In this document: one piece after another, positions 24,851 to 33,436 of the stretch | Layout of the letters: each line of letters starts with the position of its first letter | Position numbering within the stretch: position 1 is the stretch's first letter | Origin: Acidobacteriota bacterium | GTDB lineage: Bacteria; Acidobacteriota; Aminicenantia; Aminicenantales; Saccharicenantaceae | Length of the DNA stretch: 64,000 nt | NCBI GenBank assembly: GCA_039683095.1 | Contig: JBDKSB010000012.1 | Location: forward strand, 528,293 to 592,292 | Direction: 5' to 3' | Program-made: the position numbers and the translations under genes | The notes under the pieces: model-generated | The model's database searches: none | Seen by the model: only the letters and a program-made list of their open reading frames with translations | Told to the model about the DNA's origin: nothing

Positions 24851-26290
24851 CTGACCCGCCGGGAATTCCTCGGCACATCCGCCGCCGGGCTGGGGGCCCT
24901 GGCGCTCGGCCGGGGCTGCGCGCCCCGGACGGGGACGCCGGGCCGGCCCAACTTCCTGTTCGTGGTGACCGACGATCAGCGTTTCGACACGCTCGGCTGC
25001 GCCGGCAACCCGATCATCCGGACGCCGAACGTCGACCGGCTCGCGGCCGAAGGGATCCGGTTCGACCGGGCTTTCGTGACGACGCCGATCTGCGCCGCCA
25101 GCCGGGCCAGCATCCTGACCGGAACGTATGAACGGACGCATACATACACCTTCACCAAGCCGCCTCTGGCCCCGGCTCTGATCGACATCAGCTACCCGGT
25201 GCGGCTCCGGCGGGCGGGGTACCGGACCGGTTTCGTCGGCAAGTTCGGCGTGGCCGTGGACAAGGACGTCCCCGCCGCGATGTTCGACGTCACGCATTTG
25301 GACGGCCTCCCCCACATCCAGACGATCGGCGGGGTCGAACGCCACATGACCGAGGTCGAAGGCGATCAGGTCATCGATTTCCTCCGCGGCGTCGGGCCCG
25401 GGCAGCCCTTCTGCATGGTCTGGTGCCCCTGGGCCCCGCACGCCGACGACGGAGATCCCAGGCAATATTTCTGGCCGCCGGCCGTTGACGGCCTGTATCG
25501 GGACGTCGATATCCCCGTCCCCGAGATGGCGGCGCCGGAATACTACGAAGCCCAGCCCGCCTTCCTGAAGAACACGATGAGCCGGACGCGCTGGAGTTGG
25601 CGGTTCGACACGCCGGAAAAATACCAGGCCATGGTCAAGGGCTACTACCGGATGATCAGCGGCGTCGACATGGTCCTCGGCCGGATCCGGGACGAGCTCG
25701 CCCGCCTCGGCCTCGACGGGAACACCGTCATCGTCTACACCTCGGACAACGGCTATTTCCTCGGCGAGCGCGGTTACGCCGACAAATGGCTGATGTACGA
25801 GCCGTCGATCAGGGTCCCGCTCGTCGTGTTCGATCCGCGGGCGCCGCGCGAGCGCCGGGGACTGGTCAAGCGGGACCTGGTCCTGAACGTCGACCTCGGA
25901 CCGACGCTCCTGGACCTGGCCGGGGCCGCCGTCCCGTCCCAGGCCCAGGGCCGCAGCTTGAGACCCCTCCTCGGCCGTAAGAAGACGGACTGGCGGACCG
26001 AAGTCTTCTGCGAAGAGCTGTGGGACCATCCCGAGATCCCGCGCAGTGAGTGCGTCCGGACCGAGCGCTGGAAATACATCCAATATCCCGGCCATCCGGA
26101 ATACGTCGAGCTGTTCGATCTGGCGGCCGATCCCGACGAGAAAAGGAACCTGGCCGGCGACCCCGGCCGGGCCCGCGTCCTGGCCGATCTGCGGGAGCGC
26201 TGCGGCCGGACGATCAAAGCCCTGCTCGACGGCCAGGCCAAGTTCAAGGAGCCCCGAGACGCCCGAAATCGTCCCTCAAAGGCGGCCTGA
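24842..26290 (+). CDS. Type I sulfatase, Cys-type (CxASR), Tat signal
   Basis: 482 residues. MSKLTRREFLGTSAAGLGALAL is a good Tat signal (RRxFLG) split over its hydrophobic part, so the protein is exported folded. The catalytic core has FVVTDDQRFDTLGC (metal Asp pair), the formylglycine site CAASRASILTG, and TSDNGYFLGERG. The usual GKWH motif reads GKFG (FVGKFGVAVD), so the lysine is kept but the following Trp and His are not. The C-terminal RTERWKYIQYPGHPEYVELF is typical of S1 sulfatases. It desulfates an unknown glycan, with its Cys presumably converted by the maturase at 14648. It follows the GH106-like gene after 63 bases and precedes the URO-D gene. Confidence 0.93.
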   Translation: MSKLTRREFLGTSAAGLGALALGRGCAPRTGTPGRPNFLFVVTDDQRFDTLGCAGNPIIRTPNVDRLAAEGIRFDRAFVTTPICAASRASILTGTYERTHTYTFTKPPLAPALIDISYPVRLRRAGYRTGFVGKFGVAVDKDVPAAMFDVTHLDGLPHIQTIGGVERHMTEVEGDQVIDFLRGVGPGQPFCMVWCPWAPHADDGDPRQYFWPPAVDGLYRDVDIPVPEMAAPEYYEAQPAFLKNTMSRTRWSWRFDTPEKYQAMVKGYYRMISGVDMVLGRIRDELARLGLDGNTVIVYTSDNGYFLGERGYADKWLMYEPSIRVPLVVFDPRAPRERRGLVKRDLVLNVDLGPTLLDLAGAAVPSQAQGRSLRPLLGRKKTDWRTEVFCEELWDHPEIPRSECVRTERWKYIQYPGHPEYVELFDLAADPDEKRNLAGDPGRARVLADLRERCGRTIKALLDGQAKFKEPRDARNRPSKAA

Positions 26291-26401
26291 TCCTCGTCGA
26301 CGATGCAGCTCGCGCCCGGATTCTCGAATTACAGCGCCTGGCGCAGCGATCCACCCGTCGCGGACGCTCTCTCCCGTCGCCCGACATGAAGGAGGATTAA
26401 G

Positions 26402-27616
26402 ATGACGGCTCATGAAGACTCCCGGCTGGTCTCCAACACCGAAGAATGGACGAGCTACCGGCGGCTGGTCACGGCACTGCATCATCGGGAGCCGGACCGT
26501 GTTCCGTTCGACCTCGGCGGCTCGATGGTCACCGGCATCAACGTCCGCGCCCTGACGGCGCTGCGCCAAGTGCTCGGGTTGCCCGGCGAAGCCCGGGTCC
26601 TCGATCGGGTCACGCAGATGGCCGAGACCGGGGACGATGTGCGCGATCTCCTGAGGGTGGATGTGCGAAGCGTCCGGCCGAACGCCCCGGGCCGGGCCGG
26701 GCTGGCCCGGGACCTCGGCTGGGTCGGCGATCACGACCGCTTGATCGACGAGTTCGGCATAGGCTGGCAGATGCCTAGGCACGGGGGGCATTACTATGAC
26801 CTCTGCTTCAGCCCCCTGGCGGAGTGCCGGACCGTGGCCGACATCGAACGCTACCCCTGGCCCGACGCGCTCGATCCGGCCCGTTTCGAAGGCCTCAAGC
26901 CGCGCGTCGATCAGGTGGTCGAGCAGGAGCGCCGCGGCGTTGTCGTCGAGCGCATGCATGCGGGCATGTGGGAACATGCCATGTGGATGCGGGGGTATGA
27001 GCAGTTCTTCATGGAAATGGTCACGGAGCCCGCGCTCGTCCACGCCATCATGTCGAAGGAGCTCGAGGTCAAGACGGCCTATTGGGGCCGGGCGCTCGAC
27101 CTCCTCGACAGGCACACCTTGGTCCTCTCGACGGCCGACGATCTGGGCACGCAATCCGGCCCGCTGGTCTCCGTGGGGATGTACAGGGACCTGATCTGGC
27201 CGTACCACCGCCAGCTATTCCAGTTCCTCAAGAGCCGGGCCCGGACCGAAATCTTCATCTTCTTCCACTGCGACGGAGCGATCTGGGATTTCGTCCCGCT
27301 CCTGATCGAGGCCGGCGTCGACATCCTCAATCCCTGGCAGGTCAACTGCAAGGGGATGGACGACACCCGGCGCTTCAAACGGGAGTTCGGCAGGGACCTG
27401 ACCATCTGGGGCGGAAGCTGTGATACCCAGGCCGTCTTGCCGTTCGGCACGCCCCGGCAAGTGCGCGATGAAACGCGCCGTCGCATCGAAGACCTGGCCC
27501 CCGGCGGCGGATTCGTCTTCGCGCCGATCCACGTGATCCAGGCGGGAGTCCCGCCGGAGAATATCATTGCCTGGTGGGAGACGCTGATGCAGTACGGTCG
27601 TTATCATGGGACATGA
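26402..27616 (+). CDS. Uroporphyrinogen decarboxylase (URO-D) superfamily protein, not HemE
   Basis: 404 residues, cytoplasmic, with GGAGG 6 bases before the ATG. The fold signature is seen in REPDRVPFDLGGSMVTGIN, GWVGDHDRLIDEFGIGW, and the C-terminal FFHCDGAIWDFVPLLIEAGV running into DILNPWQ. The family includes corrinoid methyltransferases (MtaA/CmuA type) and many uncharacterised proteins. True HemE N-terminal arginine motifs are not evident. A Cys/His arrangement (HCDG, later GGSCDTQ) might bind a metal, but the spacing is not the classical HxC...C. Homologs of this COG0407 type are often seen beside carbohydrate genes, but their reaction is unknown to me. Its place between two sulfatases suggests a role in metabolising a released, perhaps methylated, sugar; this is inference. 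Confidence 0.85.
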   Translation: MTAHEDSRLVSNTEEWTSYRRLVTALHHREPDRVPFDLGGSMVTGINVRALTALRQVLGLPGEARVLDRVTQMAETGDDVRDLLRVDVRSVRPNAPGRAGLARDLGWVGDHDRLIDEFGIGWQMPRHGGHYYDLCFSPLAECRTVADIERYPWPDALDPARFEGLKPRVDQVVEQERRGVVVERMHAGMWEHAMWMRGYEQFFMEMVTEPALVHAIMSKELEVKTAYWGRALDLLDRHTLVLSTADDLGTQSGPLVSVGMYRDLIWPYHRQLFQFLKSRARTEIFIFFHCDGAIWDFVPLLIEAGVDILNPWQVNCKGMDDTRRFKREFGRDLTIWGGSCDTQAVLPFGTPRQVRDETRRRIEDLAPGGGFVFAPIHVIQAGVPPENIIAWWETLMQYGRYHGT

Positions 27617-27636
27617 TCCGCGTTCCCCGCGTGACA

Positions 27637-27651
27637 ATATATTCTCTTGTG
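27637..27651 (+). promoter_or_regulatory. Shared ATATATTCTCTTrTG motif upstream of sulfatase
   Basis: Fifteen bases match 49968-49982 at 14 positions, and the core TATATTCTC also occurs at 47329-47337. It lies 12 bases before the ATG of the sulfatase at 27663 in an otherwise GC-rich sequence. It could be a -10 region or a common operator. Confidence 0.35.
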
Positions 27652-27662
27652 AGGTGAGAGTT

Positions 27663-29177
27663 ATGGATCGACGGGATTTTTTGAAATCTATCGGCCTTGG
27701 CGCGCCTGCTCTGGCCTTCCCTCTCGCGATAAACGTAAGGGGAGAATTTGCGCCGCCGGAAAAGCTGCCGCATATCGTCATCATCATGGCCGACGACATG
27801 GGACTCGGGGATCCCGGATGCTATAACCCCGCATCCCTGATCCCGACGCCCCATATGGATCGGGTTGCGGCCGAAGGCACGAGGTTCACGGACGCGCACG
27901 CCCCCGCGTCGATGTGCTCGCCGACGCGCTACAGCCTCCTCACGGGGCGATATCCATGGAGAACCCGGCTCAAGAAGGGCGTCCTGATGCCGTACTGGCC
28001 TCCCCTGATCGAACCCTCGCGCCTGACCCTCGCTTCGCTCCTCCGGAGCCGCGGCTACGGGACGGCGTACGTCGGGAAATGGCATCTCGGGCTCGAATGG
28101 AAAACGAAGGACGGAAGCAAGGCCGGAGATTACTATAGTCAGGACAAGGTGTTCCAGACGGATGAGACGCTGCAATGGAGCGTCGATTTCAGCCAACCGG
28201 TCGGCGGCGGGCCCACCCGTCTCGGATTCGATCATTTCTACGGGAACGCCGGCTGCCCCAGCAATGATCCGCCGTACGTCTTCATCGAGGACGATCGGTT
28301 GGTCGCGGTGCCGACCCGAATGAGCAGGGAGGAATGGCGGGGACTCCCGGGATTCCTGCCGGGACCGATGGCCGACGGCTGGTCGGAGGAGGACATCGAT
28401 ATCATCCTTGCCGGCAAGGCCCAGGCGGCCATCGACCGCCATCTTGGGCAAAGACCGAACGATCCCTTTTTCCTCATCGTTTCACCCAATTCCCCCCATG
28501 TCCCATGGCTCGTGCCGGAATTCATGAAAAGCAAGAGCAAGGAGGGCCCGCGCGGAGACCTCGTCGCCTTGTTCGATTGGGTGGTCGGGGAGGTCGATGC
28601 CCACCTCAAGAAGCGCGGGATCTCCGATAAGACGCTCCTCATCGTCACGAGCGACAACGGAGGCCAGAAAGGCGCGAACGGGCATCGATCCGCGATGGGC
28701 TTCCGCGGATATAAGGGCGATATTTGGGAGGGAGGGCACCGGGTGCCGTTCATCGTCCGCTGGCCGGGGAAGGTCAAGCCGGGCGCGGTATCCGGCGAAC
28801 TCGTCAGCTTGGGCGACATGTGCGCGACGTTCGCCGACCTGGTCGGCGCGCCGCTTCCGGACAACGGCGCCGAGGATAGCTGGAGCGTCCTCCCGGCGCT
28901 CCTCGGAAAGTCAAAGGGCAAACCCCTTCATGAAGCTCTCATCTTCCAGGCGGGGAACGGCGCCCTGGCGATCCGCCAGGGACGATGGAAGTATATCGCC
29001 GCGGAACAAGAGGGGGGGAGGGGCCAGCTCTATGATCTGGATGCGGACCCGGGTGAGACGCGAGACCTCGCAGCCGAGAATCCACCGATCGTGGCGGCGC
29101 TTTCGGCCTTGTTGGGTCAATACCGAAGCCAGGGCTTCAGCCGGCCAAAAAGAGGAAAGGAGCCCCGGTCCTTCTGA
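27663..29177 (+). CDS. Type I sulfatase, Cys-type (CSPTR), Tat-like signal
   Basis: 504 residues. ATG 27663 is preferred to the upstream ATG at 27606 because GAGGTGAGAG sits just before it and it begins a Tat-like leader, MDRRDFLKSIGLGAPALAF. Core motifs: IVIIMADDMGLGDPGCY, formylglycine site CSPTRYSLLTGRYPWR, VGKWHLGLEW, SPHVPW, and TSDNGGQKGANGHR. The pattern (GHxNG-like loop, full GKWH) is nearest to arylsulfatase-type S1 enzymes; the substrate is unknown. Codon use has more A/T-ended codons than its neighbours. It closes the plus-strand glycan operon and ends 112 bases before the convergent peptidase gene. Confidence 0.93.
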   Translation: MDRRDFLKSIGLGAPALAFPLAINVRGEFAPPEKLPHIVIIMADDMGLGDPGCYNPASLIPTPHMDRVAAEGTRFTDAHAPASMCSPTRYSLLTGRYPWRTRLKKGVLMPYWPPLIEPSRLTLASLLRSRGYGTAYVGKWHLGLEWKTKDGSKAGDYYSQDKVFQTDETLQWSVDFSQPVGGGPTRLGFDHFYGNAGCPSNDPPYVFIEDDRLVAVPTRMSREEWRGLPGFLPGPMADGWSEEDIDIILAGKAQAAIDRHLGQRPNDPFFLIVSPNSPHVPWLVPEFMKSKSKEGPRGDLVALFDWVVGEVDAHLKKRGISDKTLLIVTSDNGGQKGANGHRSAMGFRGYKGDIWEGGHRVPFIVRWPGKVKPGAVSGELVSLGDMCATFADLVGAPLPDNGAEDSWSVLPALLGKSKGKPLHEALIFQAGNGALAIRQGRWKYIAAEQEGGRGQLYDLDADPGETRDLAAENPPIVAALSALLGQYRSQGFSRPKRGKEPRSF

Positions 29178-29205
29178 CTCTGAGGATTCGTCCGAAGGTG
29201 TCTCT

Positions 29206-29265
29206 TTGCGCGGCCTGGAGGCCGGCAGCTGCGTGTACGCGATCGGCTCGGGCCGCTACGGTTCT
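29206..29265 (+). pseudogene. Possible C-terminal remnant of a glycosidase (GH78/GH95-like tail)
   Basis: In the gap between the sulfatase and the convergent peptidase, one plus-strand frame encodes LRGLEAGSCVYAIGSGRYGS. This resembles the closing strands of alpha-L-rhamnosidase or fucosidase C-terminal beta-sandwiches (LpaGxYxxxvGSGxYxF). There is no start codon or catalytic region. Only about 20 residues support it, so chance cannot be excluded. Confidence 0.3.
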
Positions 29266-29289
29266 CGGCGGATCCCCTCCCCCGCGTCC

Positions 29290-31566
29290 TCAGCGCGCCC
29301 GGCCGCCCGGCGGCAGGTTCTCGTTGAGGAACCGGGTGAACAGCGTATAGAGGTGGAGAGTCGTGCCCTTCCCTTCGTAAATGCCGTGAGAGCGATTGGG
29401 ATAGGACATCATCGTGAAGGCCTTGTTGTTGGCCACGAGCTCGTCGACCAGCATCTCGAATCCCTGGTAGTGGCAATTGTCGTCGCCGGTGCCGTGAACG
29501 ATGAGCAGGTTCCCCTTGAGATCCTTGGCGAACGTGATGGGCGAGCCGTTCTTGTAGCCGTCCGCGTTGTCCTCGGGCAGGCCCATGTAGCGCTCCTGGT
29601 AGATCGTGTCGTAGATCCGCTGGTTGGAGATCGAAGCGACGGAGATCCCGGTCCTGTAAAGATCGGGGTGGCGGAACATGGCGTTCAATGTCATCGAGCC
29701 CCCGCCGCTCCACCCCCAGACCCCGACGCGTTCGGCGTCGATGTACGGCCAGGCGGCGATGGCGGCCCGCACTGCCGCGGCCTGGTCCCTCGAGGCCAGG
29801 ATGCCGATCTGGCGATAGATGCTCTTGCGCCAGGCCCGGCCGCGGGGCGCGGGCGTGCCGCGGTTGTCGAAGCTGGCGACAACATAGCCCTGCTGGGCCA
29901 GCATGAGGTGCCAGAGGTAGCCGTTGCCGCCCCAGTTGTCCTGGACGGTCTGGCCGGCCGGCTCGCCGTAGACATAGACGAAGAGCGGGTATTTCTTGGC
30001 CGGGTCGAAATCGGGGGGCAGGATGCGCCAGCCGTCGACCTGGACGCCGTCGCCGATGTCGAGCTTGAAGAACTCGGCCTTCTTCCTGGACAGGCCTTCG
30101 ACCCGGGCCCTCAGCTCCTTGTTGGCCGCCAGCGTACGGACGGGCTTCCCCTCGGGCAGCCGGACGAGCTCGGTCGCCGGCGGGGTATCGATGGTCCCGC
30201 AGGTGTGGAAAGCCCAGCGGGCCGAAGGGGAGATGTCGTAGCTATGCACGCCGGTCTGGCCGGCCGGGCCGACGAGCGACGGGGCGCTCTTGCCGTCCGC
30301 GCGGACGCGGAAGAGGAACCGCTTCGTGGCGTCCCCCGGTGAGGCCGTGACGTAGAGCCAGTTGCCGCGCTCGTCCACGGCGTCCACGCTGACGACGTCG
30401 TAATCGCCCGGCGTCAGCAGCTTGACCTCGCGGCCGTCGCGCGACACGCGGTAGGCGTGCCGCCAGCCGTCGCGCTCGCTCAGCCAGAGCAGGCTCCGGC
30501 CGCCGTCGAGCCAGACGAAGTCGTCCATGATCTCCACCCAGGTCTCGTCCTTGTCGACGAAAAGGCTCCGGGCCTCGCCGGTCGCCGCGTCGCCGAGGAG
30601 AACGGTCAGCGTGTTCTGCAGTCTGTTGAGGTGCTGGAGGATGACCTGGCGCGAATTGCCGGCCCATTCGAGCCTGGCGATGTAGGTGTTGCTCGGGTCG
30701 CCAGGCGTCTTGATCCAGACGGGCGCTCCGCCCGAAACGGGGACGACGCCGGCCCTGACGGCGGAATTCGTCTGCCCCGTCTTGGGGTACTTGAAGGTCT
30801 GGACCTTGGGATAGAACGATCCGGTGTTGTCGATCATCGTGAAGACCGGCACGTTGCGCGTATTGAATTGCCAGAAGGCGATGGAGGCGCTGTCGGGCGA
30901 CCAGCGGAAACCGTCCCGGATCGAGAACTCCTCTTCGTTGACCCAATCGGCGGTCCCGTTGACGATATCCTCGCTTCCGTCGAAGGTCAGCTGCGTCGTC
31001 CGGCCCGAGGCCAGGTCCTCGGCATAGAGGTTGTTCTTGACGACATAGGCGGCCTTGAGGCCGTCCGGCGAGAGCTTGGCGAACATCAGGCTGGAGGGCT
31101 CAAAGCCAGCCCCGAGCCGGCGCAGGCGGCCGGACTGGAGCTCATAGGTCCAGAAATCGCCCCGGGTGTTCTGCCGCCAGACCCGTTTCGAGTTGGTAAA
31201 GACGATCAGGACCTTGCCGTCTGGCGACCAGGCGTAGTTCTCGATCGACAAAGGCTGGTCCGAGCCGGGCGGGACGAGCTTGGCCGCCGCGACCAGGACC
31301 TCCCGGCGGCCCGTGGCTGCCCGATAGAGGATGAGGTCACGGCCGGACTTGGCCTCGGCGCTCGGCTCCAGGGTCGTGTAGGATTCGCCGTCGCTCATCC
31401 AGCGCGCCGGGCCGAACCGTTCCTGGGAGAATTCGGGTGAGGCGAATATGCGGTCCAGAGTCAGCAGCCCGGCTCCGGAAGGGGTCTCCTGGGCGGGCAG
31501 GACCGCGACCAGCGCCAGGACCGCGATCAGGGCGATCATGGGGCGGAGGGCCGTTCTTTTGAGCAT
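29290..31566 (-). CDS. Exported prolyl oligopeptidase-family serine peptidase, DPP-IV-like (S9B)
   Basis: 758 residues with signal peptide MLKRTALRPMIALIAVLALVA. Residues about 45-480 form the DPP-IV N-terminal beta-propeller (YAWSPDGKVLIVFTNSKRVW, RWSPDSASIAFW). The alpha/beta-hydrolase domain follows, with the nucleophile Ser in GWSGGGSMT, Asp in HGTGDDNCHYQG and His in NRSHGIYEG. Family members release X-Pro or X-Ala dipeptides from peptide N-termini. With the M1 and M24 peptidases at 3813-7353 it suggests extensive extracytoplasmic peptide use. It is the last gene of the minus-strand run beginning at the TonB receptor, 84 bases after the lipoprotein gene. Confidence 0.93.
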   Translation of the reverse strand: MLKRTALRPMIALIAVLALVAVLPAQETPSGAGLLTLDRIFASPEFSQERFGPARWMSDGESYTTLEPSAEAKSGRDLILYRAATGRREVLVAAAKLVPPGSDQPLSIENYAWSPDGKVLIVFTNSKRVWRQNTRGDFWTYELQSGRLRRLGAGFEPSSLMFAKLSPDGLKAAYVVKNNLYAEDLASGRTTQLTFDGSEDIVNGTADWVNEEEFSIRDGFRWSPDSASIAFWQFNTRNVPVFTMIDNTGSFYPKVQTFKYPKTGQTNSAVRAGVVPVSGGAPVWIKTPGDPSNTYIARLEWAGNSRQVILQHLNRLQNTLTVLLGDAATGEARSLFVDKDETWVEIMDDFVWLDGGRSLLWLSERDGWRHAYRVSRDGREVKLLTPGDYDVVSVDAVDERGNWLYVTASPGDATKRFLFRVRADGKSAPSLVGPAGQTGVHSYDISPSARWAFHTCGTIDTPPATELVRLPEGKPVRTLAANKELRARVEGLSRKKAEFFKLDIGDGVQVDGWRILPPDFDPAKKYPLFVYVYGEPAGQTVQDNWGGNGYLWHLMLAQQGYVVASFDNRGTPAPRGRAWRKSIYRQIGILASRDQAAAVRAAIAAWPYIDAERVGVWGWSGGGSMTLNAMFRHPDLYRTGISVASISNQRIYDTIYQERYMGLPEDNADGYKNGSPITFAKDLKGNLLIVHGTGDDNCHYQGFEMLVDELVANNKAFTMMSYPNRSHGIYEGKGTTLHLYTLFTRFLNENLPPGGRAR

Positions 31567-31650
31567 CTCTTCTCTCCTTGTTCCTGTCAGGATACCAAAC
31601 CGGTCCGATCGTATCCAGCGGGCGGCGGGAGCCGGACGGCCGCCGCCTCT

Positions 31651-33420
31651 CTAGTCCTTGAAGACCGCGAACTCCGCCAACCCGGCGTTGGATGTCTCCG
31701 GGGACACCGTGTCCGCCGCGAACACAACCCAGGAAACCCTCTTGGCCGGGAAGACGATCTCCCGGGCCGAGCGGGCGTCGTTCGGCAATTCCCCGACCTT
31801 GACGGAGCTGCCGTCGCTGAACAGCAGCGCGCCCGAGATGATGTGGTCTTTCGGGTTCGGCCGGTCGAAGAGCCAGACTCGCCGGACCTCCTGGGGCGAA
31901 TCCCAGCTGAGGCGGATCATCGCCGTCTGCCTTTCGCCGCGGCTCACCCACTCGCGGCGGTTGATGGCCTCGTCAAGATCGACGACGCCGTCGACGGCCC
32001 CTTCCCCGAAGTACTCGATGAGCTCGGTGAAGGGCTTGTTCTTCTTATGGACCGATGAGACGTTGACCCTGGCCCGGAGGGCGATGTTGGACTCGCTCTT
32101 GAGCCGGTCCTCGGGCGCCCGGCCCGCGGCTTCGGTCAGCCCGGCCAGCCCCGCCGCGTCGAGCAGGCGGACCTCCTGCAGCGTCCAGGCGTAGCGGCCG
32201 CCCATGGGATCGGCCACGGTCCGGTTGCCGAAGTACTTTTTATGGAAGTTGGCCGAATAGCTGAGCCAGGCGCTCCGGCCGTCGGCCCCGATGAACTTCG
32301 ACGGGAAGTTCAGGAAATAACCCTGACGCCCGAACTTTTCCATGAAGGCGATCAGGCGATAGGGACCCGTGATCTCGTCGGCCTCAAGGATGTAGGAGTT
32401 CATATCCTCGACGCCCGGCCAGCCGTCCGTGACGCACATCAGGTATTTGCGGAGGGGCGCGTCGTAGGCGATGGTCGTGCATCCCATGCGGTTGTTCCAT
32501 GAGGCGAGGGGCCGAATGGCCGCGAAGTCCTTCGACCAGACGGGGCGCCCGTCCTGCCCGCGGCCGGCGTAAAACTCGTAGCTCGCAGGATCGTTGATCG
32601 TCTCCGGGCTCGGGGTCACCCGGGCCAGATAGACGGCGTCGCCGGCGATCCAGCTGTTTCCGGCGATCCGCGGCGCCGTGTCGCCGTCGAGGGCGCCGTG
32701 CCCGACGAGGTAGGCCTTCCCGTCCGGGGAATGCTCCATGTTCCGTCCGAAATCGACGAAATGCGGCGTCCCCATCTTGACCTGCCGGCCGCCCTTGCCC
32801 GATTCCGGGAATAGGGGCTTCCCGGGCGAGAGCGGGCTCGGGATCCAAGTCCTGCCGTAGTCCCTGGAAATGCGGAAGCCCGGCAGGGGGCCGCAGATGG
32901 CCCAGCTGTACAGATCCGGGTTTTCCGGCTTCGTGAAGTCGAAATCGACGGCATAGGTCCCGTAGTACCAGATCCCGTCATGGACGAGGTTGGCGCTGGG
33001 GTAGCGGCCGCCATACGGTTCGGCCGAGGCGGCTTCCGTGCCCAGGGACGTGACGGTCAGGTTCAGGGGATCGGCGCCCTCGATCAGGGCGTTGCCGGTC
33101 CTGGCGTTCCGGCCGTTCGAGTGGCAGCCTTCCTCTCCGATCTCCCCGTCCGTCCAGCCGCTGTACATGTTCCCGTCCTGGGCCCAGGAGGGATACCAGG
33201 TGTCGGCGTCGGTGTAGGCGACCGAGTTGCGGGTGAAGGCCACGGCCACGATGTCCTTCGAGCGCTCGAACGGGCAGCCGGGGGGCACTTCGGAGGCCCT
33301 GACGCGGGGCGGCCACGGCTGCGAGGCGTAAGGGACATTCGCTTCTCTGACCGGAGAGGCGCAGCCCGCGAGGCAGCCAGCGGTCAGGACCAGGACGGCA
33401 ATGGATGTTCTGCTTCTCAT
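31651..33420 (-). CDS. Lipoprotein with probable beta-propeller and C-terminal discoidin-like domain
   Basis: 589 residues from ATG 33420, which opens the lipoprotein signal MRSRTSIAVLVLTAGCLAGC. The central part has propeller-like blades with Trp/Tyr-rich strands and Asp-box-like turns (FRISRDYGRTW, GMPHF-type segments, WNNRMGCTTIAYDAPLRKYL, SYILEADEITGPYRL), resembling GH43/GH32-fold or sialidase-like proteins. The last 170 residues (NIALRARVNVSS, EGAVDGVVD, VRRVWLFDRPNP) look like an F5/8-type C domain. No catalytic triad can be assigned confidently. Its place directly after the GH95 gene (16-base gap) supports a glycan-related role at the cell surface. Confidence 0.7.
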   Translation of the reverse strand: MRSRTSIAVLVLTAGCLAGCASPVREANVPYASQPWPPRVRASEVPPGCPFERSKDIVAVAFTRNSVAYTDADTWYPSWAQDGNMYSGWTDGEIGEEGCHSNGRNARTGNALIEGADPLNLTVTSLGTEAASAEPYGGRYPSANLVHDGIWYYGTYAVDFDFTKPENPDLYSWAICGPLPGFRISRDYGRTWIPSPLSPGKPLFPESGKGGRQVKMGTPHFVDFGRNMEHSPDGKAYLVGHGALDGDTAPRIAGNSWIAGDAVYLARVTPSPETINDPASYEFYAGRGQDGRPVWSKDFAAIRPLASWNNRMGCTTIAYDAPLRKYLMCVTDGWPGVEDMNSYILEADEITGPYRLIAFMEKFGRQGYFLNFPSKFIGADGRSAWLSYSANFHKKYFGNRTVADPMGGRYAWTLQEVRLLDAAGLAGLTEAAGRAPEDRLKSESNIALRARVNVSSVHKKNKPFTELIEYFGEGAVDGVVDLDEAINRREWVSRGERQTAMIRLSWDSPQEVRRVWLFDRPNPKDHIISGALLFSDGSSVKVGELPNDARSAREIVFPAKRVSWVVFAADTVSPETSNAGLAEFAVFKD

Positions 33421-33436
33421 GATCTTTCCTTTTCCT

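Noticed and set aside
26291-26401. Short frame between sulfatase and URO-D genes (MQLAPGFSNYSAW...)
   Set aside because: Only 28 codons, no ribosome-binding site and no similarity recognised; treated as intergenic leader for the URO-D gene.
28597-30342. 581-codon plus-strand frame across the sulfatase end and opposite the S9 peptidase
   Set aside because: Mostly antisense of the peptidase; only the short 29206-29265 part is noted as a possible relic.
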